A stretch of 64,000 bases of DNA from Streptomyces sp. NBC_01237. Its GTDB lineage: Bacteria > Actinomycetota > Actinomycetes > Streptomycetales > Streptomycetaceae. Location of the stretch: positions 3,782,001-3,846,000 of the forward strand of contig NZ_CP108508.1 in assembly GCF_035917275.1 (NCBI RefSeq), written 5' to 3'. The notes beneath the pieces were generated by a model, which saw only the letters and a program-made list of their open reading frames with translations, had not been told where the DNA came from and did not search any database. The position numbers and the translations under genes were made by a program. Position 1 is the stretch's first letter. Each line of letters starts with the position of its first letter. Below, piece after piece: positions 58,305-64,000 of this stretch.

Positions 58305-58778
58305 ATGCCCCACCCGGACGCCCCGGACACCCCGGACGACGCGGACGCCGCGTTCACCGCGGACGACACGGACACCGCGCGACGCCTCATCGCGGAGTAC
58401 CGCGCCCTGCCCGCCGACAGCGACCGCAAGCGCGCGATCATCGCCGAACTGGACGCCGACGTCACCGCGCAGCCGTTCCTCGTCTCGGTGGTCGCCGACG
58501 CGGGCGAGTACGACCTCGCCCGCGTCGAATGCGCCACGCTCCTGCGCCTGTGGCCCCCGGCCGACCCCGGTCTCGCCCACCGCGCCGGCCGGGCCCTGCT
58601 GGCGGCGCTGAACGACCCGGAGGAGGACCTGGTGCGCCAGTACGTGGTGCTGGCGCTGGGCCCCTACGCCTCCGACCCGGCGGTCACCGAGGCCCTGACC
58701 GCCGCCGCGCGGGCGGACGAGGACCCCCTCGTCCAGGTCGGTGCGAGGTCCGTCCTCGAAGCGGTGGGCAAGGCCTGA
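58305..58778 (+). CDS. HEAT-like helical protein
   Basis: A 157-residue soluble protein with an acidic N-terminus and three or more helical pairs, such as ALLAALNDPEEDLVRQYVVLALGPYA and VTEALTAAARADEDPLVQVGARSVLEA, typical HEAT-like repeat geometry. No enzyme motif is seen. It probably mediates protein binding; family not identified. It follows the esterase by 30 bases and may be cotranscribed. Confidence 0.68.
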   Translation: MPHPDAPDTPDDADAAFTADDTDTARRLIAEYRALPADSDRKRAIIAELDADVTAQPFLVSVVADAGEYDLARVECATLLRLWPPADPGLAHRAGRALLAALNDPEEDLVRQYVVLALGPYASDPAVTEALTAAARADEDPLVQVGARSVLEAVGKA

Positions 58779-58911
58779 TCGCACCCGCGGCTCGACGCCG
58801 CTCGGGCCACTTGTGCAGGTTGGGGCCCCCGAGACAACCTGATCGCTATCCGGAACATCTCCTCTCACAAGTCCGCGCCCCCGCTGCGGACGGTGAACGA
58901 GGAGCTGGAGC

Positions 58912-60873
58912 ATGGTCCGACGCCCCAACCGCCCCAACCGCCACCGCGGACGCCTGATCGACTACCCCCGCCGGGGAAGAACCAACTGGCGCCGCTGGGT
59001 CCCTTCGTGGCGGCACGTGCTGAGCGGGGTCCTGCTCGGATGCGGTGCGCTGGCCGGGCTGTTCGCCGTGGTGTACGCGTCGGTCGACATCCCGGACGAG
59101 AACGCGGAGGCGCGCCGGCAGGGCTCCGTCTACTACTGGGCGGACGGCAGCCAGTTGGTGAGCGTGGGCACGGTCAACCGGCAGAACGTCACGCTCGCCG
59201 ACATACCGGCTTCGGTGGAGGACGCGGTCATCGCCGCCGAGAACGAGACCTTCTACGACGACCCGGGGGTATCGGTGACGGGGCTCGCCCGCGCGGTCGT
59301 CAGCGTGGTCAAGGGCGGTGAGACCCAGGGCGGCTCCACCATCACCCAGCAGTACGTGAAGAACACCTATCTGACCCAGGAGCAGACGGCCACCCGGAAG
59401 GTGAAGGAGTTCTTCATCTCCCTGAAGCTGAACAACAAGCAGACCAAGGAGGAGATCCTCCAGGGGTATCTGAACACCAGCTGGTTCGGCCGCGGCGCCA
59501 ACGGCGTCCAGGCGGCGGCGCAGGCGTACTACGGAATCCCCGCGAAGGACCTCGACCCCAGCCAGGCGGCGCTGCTCGCGGCCCTGCTCAAGGGGGCGGA
59601 GCAGTACGACCCGGCGATCAGCAAGGGCAACCACGAACGCGCCGTCGGCCGCTGGAAGTGGATCCTCGACCGGCAGGTGGAGACCGGCAGCATGACGAAG
59701 GCCGAGCGCGCCGAGTACCGGGAGTTCCCCGAGCCGCGCACGGCCGCCAAGCCGACCAGCCTCGGCGGCCAGACCGGCTACCTCGTCGACATCGCCAACA
59801 AGTACATCAAGAAGAGCTCGGGTCTCACCGACAAGGACCTGGCCCGGGGCGGCTACCGGGTGCACACCACCTTCGAGAAGGACAGGACGCAGCAGCTGGA
59901 GCGGGCCGTGCGGAGCGTGCGCGCGCGCGACCTCGACCCCAAGAAGCGCCCCGAGGACAAGTACGTCGAGGTCGGCGCCGCATCCGTGCGGCCCGAGGAC
60001 GGGGCCGTGGTCGCGGTGTACGGCGGGGCCGACGCGACCACCCGCTTCGCCAACAACGCCGACACCGCGGGCGTCCCCGTCGGCTCGGCCTTCAAGCCCT
60101 TCGTGCTGGCTGCGGCCCTTCAGCACGGCAAGGGGATCACCCTGGAGAGCGGCTACGACAGTGAGGGGAACCTGGTCAGGGGCGGCCCGCTCGCGGTGCC
60201 CACCTATCCGCCGGGGGCCGGCCCCGGCTCGGTGAAGGTCACGGCGCCCACGACCCTGAGCGAGGCCCTGATCACGTCGGCCAACGCCACCTTCGTCCAG
60301 CTCGGCAAGCACATCGGGCTGAAGAAGGTGAAGGAGCTGGCGGTCGCGGCCGGGCTGCACGAGTCGAGCCTGGCCCGCCTGGACAAGTCCTTCCCCCTCG
60401 GCACGTCCACACCGAGCGCGGTCAGGATGGCGGACGCGTACACCGCCTTCAGCAACGAGGGCATGCGCGCCGATCCCTACTCGGTGACCCGGGTGACCCG
60501 CGACGGCGAGGAGATCGAGGGCTTCGCCAAGCCCGAGCTGCGGCGGGCGATGGACGCCTCGGTGGCGAACAACGTGAACAACGTCCTGGGGACGGTGGCC
60601 TGGACGAGGCTGACACGGGACGATCAGCTCGAACCGTTCATCAGGTCCCAGGCGCTCGACGGCCTCGCGGCGGGCGCGACCGGCGAGGGCGACCGGATGA
60701 GGTCGGCCTGGTTCATCGGCCACACCCAGGGGCTGACCACCGCCGTCACGATGTTCCGCAACAAGCCCGGCACCCCCCAACTGCTGGGGATGCAGGGCGT
60801 GGGTGGGGACGAATCGGACCGCGGCAATGTCTTCCCGCTCCGGATCTGGAGCGCCTACGTCACGGGGAAGTAG
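58912..60873 (+). CDS. Class A penicillin-binding protein (bifunctional, KTG altered)
   Basis: A 653-residue membrane-bound enzyme. One helix (about 36-58) anchors it. The GT51 transglycosylase has VIAAENETFYDDPGVSVTG (catalytic Glu; the usual His is Asp, common in actinobacteria) and TQGGSTITQQYVKNTYL. The transpeptidase has SxxK as GSAFKPF (about 400) and SxN as SANATF (about 450), but the third motif reads AGATGEGD where AGKTGT is usual, so Lys is Ala. This would weaken or abolish penicillin binding. ATG 58912 has GGAGCTGGAG just upstream. Confidence 0.9.
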   Translation: MVRRPNRPNRHRGRLIDYPRRGRTNWRRWVPSWRHVLSGVLLGCGALAGLFAVVYASVDIPDENAEARRQGSVYYWADGSQLVSVGTVNRQNVTLADIPASVEDAVIAAENETFYDDPGVSVTGLARAVVSVVKGGETQGGSTITQQYVKNTYLTQEQTATRKVKEFFISLKLNNKQTKEEILQGYLNTSWFGRGANGVQAAAQAYYGIPAKDLDPSQAALLAALLKGAEQYDPAISKGNHERAVGRWKWILDRQVETGSMTKAERAEYREFPEPRTAAKPTSLGGQTGYLVDIANKYIKKSSGLTDKDLARGGYRVHTTFEKDRTQQLERAVRSVRARDLDPKKRPEDKYVEVGAASVRPEDGAVVAVYGGADATTRFANNADTAGVPVGSAFKPFVLAAALQHGKGITLESGYDSEGNLVRGGPLAVPTYPPGAGPGSVKVTAPTTLSEALITSANATFVQLGKHIGLKKVKELAVAAGLHESSLARLDKSFPLGTSTPSAVRMADAYTAFSNEGMRADPYSVTRVTRDGEEIEGFAKPELRRAMDASVANNVNNVLGTVAWTRLTRDDQLEPFIRSQALDGLAAGATGEGDRMRSAWFIGHTQGLTTAVTMFRNKPGTPQLLGMQGVGGDESDRGNVFPLRIWSAYVTGK

Positions 60874-60901
60874 ACGCACCCACCGGGCGGAAGGTCCCCC
60901 G

Positions 60902-60959
60902 GCCCTCGGCGGTACGAACGCCGAGGGCGGGCCACCCTCGGCGGCGCACCCGCCGAGGG
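60902..60959. terminator. Two tandem hairpins
   Basis: GCCCTCGGCG/CGCCGAGGGC (60902-60928) and CCCTCGGCG/CGCCGAGGG (60935-60959) are near-identical stems between the convergent PBP and hemB genes, suited to termination in both directions. Confidence 0.8.
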
Positions 60960-60966
60960 CGGGCCG

Positions 60967-61971
60967 TCAGGACCCGCTGCGCCCCAGCCGCTGGGCGACC
61001 TCGGTCGCCCAGTACGTCAGGATCATCTGCGCCCCAGCCCGCCGGATGCCCGTCAGGCTCTCCAGAATGGCCGCGTCCCGGTCGATCCAGCCCTTCTCCG
61101 CCGCCGCCTCGATCATCGCGTACTCACCGCTGATCTGGTACGCGGCGACCGGCACGTCCACCGCGTCGGCGACCTTGGCGAGGATGTCCAGGTAGGGTCC
61201 GGCCGGCTTGACCATGACCATGTCGGCGCCCTCGTCGAGGTCGAGCGCCAGCTCCCGCAGGGACTCACGGGCGTTCGCCGGGTCCTGCTGGTACGTCTTG
61301 CGGTCGCCCTTGAGCGAGGAGCCGACGGCCTCGCGGAAGGGGCCGTAGAAGGCGGAGGAGTACTTCGCGGTGTACGCGAGGATCGACACGTCCTCGTGGC
61401 CCGTCTGGTCCAGCGCGTCGCGGACGACCCCGACCTGGCCGTCCATCATGCCGCTGGGACCCACCACATGGGCGCCCGCGTCGGCCTGGACCTGGGCCAT
61501 CTCGGCGTACCGCTCCAGGGTGGCGTCGTTGTCGACACGGCCGTCGGCGGTCAGGACCCCGCAGTGGCCGTGGTCGGTGTACTCGTCCAGGCAGAGGTCG
61601 GACATGACGACGAGATCGTCACCGACCTCCTGCCGGACGGCGCGCAGACCGAGCTGGAGGATGCCCTCCGGGTCCGTGCCCGCCGTGCCCCGGGCGTCCT
61701 TCTTCGCGTCCTCCGGGACACCGAAGAGCATGATCCCGGAGACCCCGGCCGACACCGCCTCGACGGCGGCCTTCCGCAGGGTGTCCAGGGTGTGCTGCAC
61801 CACTCCGGGCATGGCCGAGATGGCGACCGGGGCGCCGATGCCCTCGCGGACGAACGCGGGGAGGATCAGATTCGCCGGGTCGAGCCGTGTCTCGGCGACC
61901 ATCCGCCGCATCGCCGGGGTCGTCCGCAGCCGCCGGGGGCGGGAGCCGGGGAAGTTTCCGTACACAGTCAT
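60967..61971 (-). CDS. hemB: Porphobilinogen synthase (5-aminolevulinate dehydratase)
   Basis: A 334-residue enzyme joining two 5-aminolevulinate molecules. Active-site Lys lies in [19 protein letters not shown] near residue 205 and the second in [14 protein letters not shown] near 255; a metal site is in [16 protein letters not shown]. Length and the [18 protein letters not shown] start fit HemB. ATG 61971 is chosen; the longer frame to 62013 is Arg-rich. It lies downstream of the cobA/hemD fusion in the same direction, consistent with a haem gene group. Confidence 0.96.
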   Translation of the reverse strand: MTVYGNFPGSRPRRLRTTPAMRRMVAETRLDPANLILPAFVREGIGAPVAISAMPGVVQHTLDTLRKAAVEAVSAGVSGIMLFGVPEDAKKDARGTAGTDPEGILQLGLRAVRQEVGDDLVVMSDLCLDEYTDHGHCGVLTADGRVDNDATLERYAEMAQVQADAGAHVVGPSGMMDGQVGVVRDALDQTGHEDVSILAYTAKYSSAFYGPFREAVGSSLKGDRKTYQQDPANARESLRELALDLDEGADMVMVKPAGPYLDILAKVADAVDVPVAAYQISGEYAMIEAAAEKGWIDRDAAILESLTGIRRAGAQMILTYWATEVAQRLGRSGS

Positions 61972-62044
61972 CCTTCGACCATAGACCCGCGCACATCGGC
62001 GTCTTACCGACACCCGCGCCGGAAAAAGGCCCGGAACGACGGGC

Positions 62045-62072
62045 GGGCCCGGCCACCGAAGCGGCCGGGCCC
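62045..62072. terminator. Hairpin between hemD and hemB
   Basis: GGGCCCGGCC / GGCCGGGCCC around an 8-base loop, between hemB start and the fusion-gene stop. It may be an internal terminator or processing site, allowing unequal expression of hemB. Confidence 0.6.
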
Positions 62073-62089
62073 ACAGCGCGATCCGCCGG

Positions 62090-63760
62090 TCAGGTCGTCG
62101 TACGACGGCGCCGCGCGCCCGGACGCCGCTCGCTCGGCCGGGTCACCGGGTCACCGGCCTCCTTCGCCGCGTCCCGGCGCTGCGCGCCGAAGGCGGCGAG
62201 CGCCTCGGCGAGCTTGTGCACGGACGGCTCCGGCGACAGGACGTCGACCCGCAGGCCGTGCTCCTCGGCGGTCTTGGCGGTGGCGGGGCCGATACACGCG
62301 ATGACGGTCAGGTTGTGCGGCTTGCCCGCGATGCCGACCAGGTTGCGCAGCGTCGAGGACGAGGTGAAGAGCACCGCGTCGAAGCCGCCGCCCTTGATGG
62401 CCTCACGCGTGTCGGCGGGCGGCGGCGAGGCGCGGACCGTGCGGTACGCGGTGACGTCGTCGACCTCCCAGCCCAGCTCGATGAGGCCGGCGACCAAGGT
62501 CTCGGTGGCGATGTCGGCGCGCGGCAGGAAGACGCGGTCGATCGGGTCGAAGACCGGGTCGTAGGGCGGCCAGTCCTCCAGCAGACCGGCGGCGGACTGC
62601 TCACCGGACGGCACCAGATCGGGCTTCACACCGAAGTCGATCAGCGCGGCGGCGGTCTGCTCGCCGACGGCCGCGACCTTGATCCCGGCGAAGGCACGGG
62701 CGTCGAGCCCGTACTCCTCGAACTTCTCCCGGACGGCCTTCACGGCGTTCACGCTGGTGAAGGCGATCCACTCGTAGCGGCCGGTGACCAGACCCTTGAC
62801 CGCGCGCTCCATCTGCTGGGGCGTACGCGGGGGCTCGACGGCGATCGTCGGGACCTCGTGCGGCACGGCACCGTACGAACGCAGCTGGTCGGAGAGCGAC
62901 GCCGCCTGCTCCTTCGTCCGCGGCACGAGCACCTTCCAGCCGAACAGCGGCTTGGACTCGAACCACGCGAGCTGGTCGCGCTGGGCGGCTGAGCTTCGTT
63001 CCCCGACCACGGCTATGACCGACTGGTGCCCGTCCGGCGACGGGAGGACCTTGGCCTGCTTCAGGACCTGGGCGATCGTCCCGAGGGTCGCCGTCCAGGT
63101 GCGCTGGCGGGTGGTCGTGCCGGCGACCGTGACGGTCAGCGGGGTGTCGGGCTTGCGGCCCGCGGACACCAGCTCACCGGCGGCGGCCGCGACCGAGTCC
63201 AGCGTGGTCGCCACGACGGCCGTCGCGTCGCTCGCGCCGACCTCGCTCCAGCAGCGGTCCGAGGCGGTACGGGCGTCGACGAAACGCACGTCGGCACCCT
63301 GCGCGTCCCGCAGCGGCACTCCGGCGTACGCGGGCACACCCACGACGTTCGCGACACCGGGGACGACCTCGAAGGGCACCCCCGCGGCGGCGCAGGCGAG
63401 CATCTCGGCGCCCGCGTTGCCGTCGAGACCGGGGTCGCCGGTCACCGCACGGACGACCCGCCTGCCACCCTTCGCGGCCTCCATGACAAGATTGGCCGCG
63501 TCCCTGAGAACGGGTACTCCGGCGGCTGTTGACGCCACGTCAACAACCGTCAGCTCAGGGGTGCTTACGCCTGCCCGCGCATGGCAGCGAACGACGTCGA
63601 GCACCTCCGGTTCGGCGACAAGGACGTCCGCGCTCGCGAGCGCCTCGACGGCGCGCAGGGTCAGCAGTCCGGGGTCGCCGGGACCGGCGCCGAGGAAGGT
63701 GACGTGTCCCTGTGCGGACAGGACCGGAAAGTCGGATGCGGCGGGGCCGGTGGGGCTCAA
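62090..63760 (-). CDS. hemD: Uroporphyrinogen-III methyltransferase/synthase fusion
   Basis: A 556-residue two-domain protein. Residues about 18-255 form a CobA/SUMT-type methyltransferase with [29 protein letters not shown] and a later [20 protein letters not shown] loop. Residues about 265-540 form uroporphyrinogen-III synthase (HemD) with [19 protein letters not shown] and [13 protein letters not shown]. The start is TTG 63760 with GGGAG about nine bases upstream, overlapping the hemC stop (TTGA). This fusion is standard in Streptomyces and links haem and corrin routes. Confidence 0.93.
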   Translation of the reverse strand: MSPTGPAASDFPVLSAQGHVTFLGAGPGDPGLLTLRAVEALASADVLVAEPEVLDVVRCHARAGVSTPELTVVDVASTAAGVPVLRDAANLVMEAAKGGRRVVRAVTGDPGLDGNAGAEMLACAAAGVPFEVVPGVANVVGVPAYAGVPLRDAQGADVRFVDARTASDRCWSEVGASDATAVVATTLDSVAAAAGELVSAGRKPDTPLTVTVAGTTTRQRTWTATLGTIAQVLKQAKVLPSPDGHQSVIAVVGERSSAAQRDQLAWFESKPLFGWKVLVPRTKEQAASLSDQLRSYGAVPHEVPTIAVEPPRTPQQMERAVKGLVTGRYEWIAFTSVNAVKAVREKFEEYGLDARAFAGIKVAAVGEQTAAALIDFGVKPDLVPSGEQSAAGLLEDWPPYDPVFDPIDRVFLPRADIATETLVAGLIELGWEVDDVTAYRTVRASPPPADTREAIKGGGFDAVLFTSSSTLRNLVGIAGKPHNLTVIACIGPATAKTAEEHGLRVDVLSPEPSVHKLAEALAAFGAQRRDAAKEAGDPVTRPSERRPGARRRRTTT

Positions 63761-64000
63761 AGTGCTCGCTCCCCCATAAGACCGGCCGCACCCTTGGCAA
63801 GCATCTCGGACGCGAGTTCGCGACCGAGGGCCGCCGCGTCGTCGTGCGACGTGGGAACGGGACCGGTGGTGGACAGCTGCACCAGCGAGGAACCGTCGGT
63901 GGAACCGACGACACCGCGCAGGCGCAGTTCGTTGACAGTCTGACCGTCGACCAGGAGGTCGGCCAGCGCACCCACAGGTGCGGAGCAGCCGGCCTCCAGG
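63757..64000 (-). CDS. hemC: Hydroxymethylbilane synthase, C-terminal end
   Basis: The last 80 residues of a protein whose start is beyond the window. It includes LEAGCSAPVGALADLLVDG, where Cys is the dipyrromethane cofactor attachment site of HemC, and ends GERAL. The TGA stop lies within TTGA shared with hemD, so the two genes are translationally coupled in a hemC-hemD-hemB order. Confidence 0.95.
   Translation of the reverse strand, partial: LEAGCSAPVGALADLLVDGQTVNELRLRGVVGSTDGSSLVQLSTTGPVPTSHDDAAALGRELASEMLAKGAAGLMGERAL

Noticed and set aside
1..64000. A prophage, integrated element or defence island
   Set aside because: No integrase, transposase, att-like repeats with tRNA, capsid genes or recognisable defence operon was found; gene content and codon bias are uniform core-like Streptomyces.

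Overview
The window is high-GC actinobacterial DNA, almost certainly a Streptomyces chromosome. The signs are third-position GC bias, many GTG and one TTG start, purine-rich Shine-Dalgarno sites, the futalosine menaquinone genes, a class I lysyl-tRNA synthetase and many Streptomyces-type lipoproteins. It reads mostly as core chromosome with small accessory genes interspersed. I see no transposase, integrase, phage module, rRNA or tRNA gene.

Layout. 1-7.3 kb: end of an MFS transporter, a lipoprotein, a VOC protein, a secreted ALF-repeat protein with recently duplicated 147-bp units, an orphan cytochrome P450, an Eis-like acetyltransferase and a secreted M23-type peptidase. 7.36-7.52 kb: three units at an exact 61-bp period that look like a decayed type I-E CRISPR array without cas genes. 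7.6-14.2 kb: fatty-acid genes (acyl-CoA synthetase and thiolase on minus; two-domain FabG4-type reductase and MaoC dehydratase on plus) with a TetR gene next door and twin palindromic operators in the divergent promoter. 14.4-18.7 kb: a secreted hydrolase, then a DAACS symporter preceded by a 35-codon Cys-containing leader peptide that appears to be leaderless, a DUF4229 protein and a GNAT enzyme.

18.8-24.7 kb: menaquinone genes mqnE, ubiX-like (mqnM), mqnP and ubiD-like (mqnL), interleaved with an Lrp regulator, a 44-aa protein and a rhomboid. 24.8-27.2 kb: a PLDc_N protein and a divergent MarR/aldehyde dehydrogenase pair with two matching operators. 27.3-35.4 kb: a tightly packed minus-strand set: hemL, histidine phosphatase, polysaccharide deacetylase-like lipoprotein, tlpA, ccdA, resB, ccsB (system II cytochrome c maturation with haem supply). 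35.8-47.2 kb: small regulators and enzymes (GvpU-like, MerR with a ~490-nt leader, acyl-CoA dehydrogenase-like, Mut7-C, YnfA, SDR, RtcB), two lipoproteins and a Gln-rich DUF2637 membrane protein.

47.4-51.1 kb: divergent lysS (class I) and argS. 51.2-58.8 kb: a membrane HTH protein, DUF4232 lipoprotein, small membrane proteins, a possible ART-like/HEAT protein, a RibD-C reductase, DUF4253, a carboxylesterase and a HEAT-like protein. 58.9-64 kb: a class A penicillin-binding protein whose KTG box reads ATG, then hemB, a cobA/hemD fusion and the end of hemC.

The respiratory theme is notable: menaquinone synthesis, cytochrome c assembly and two haem-gene groups lie in one window. The most interesting points are the Cys leader upstream of the DAACS symporter, the CRISPR remnant, the long MerR leader, and tandem repeats that duplicate the stop-codon ends of three unrelated genes. 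Translations were given; domain calls come from motif recognition, not database searches.
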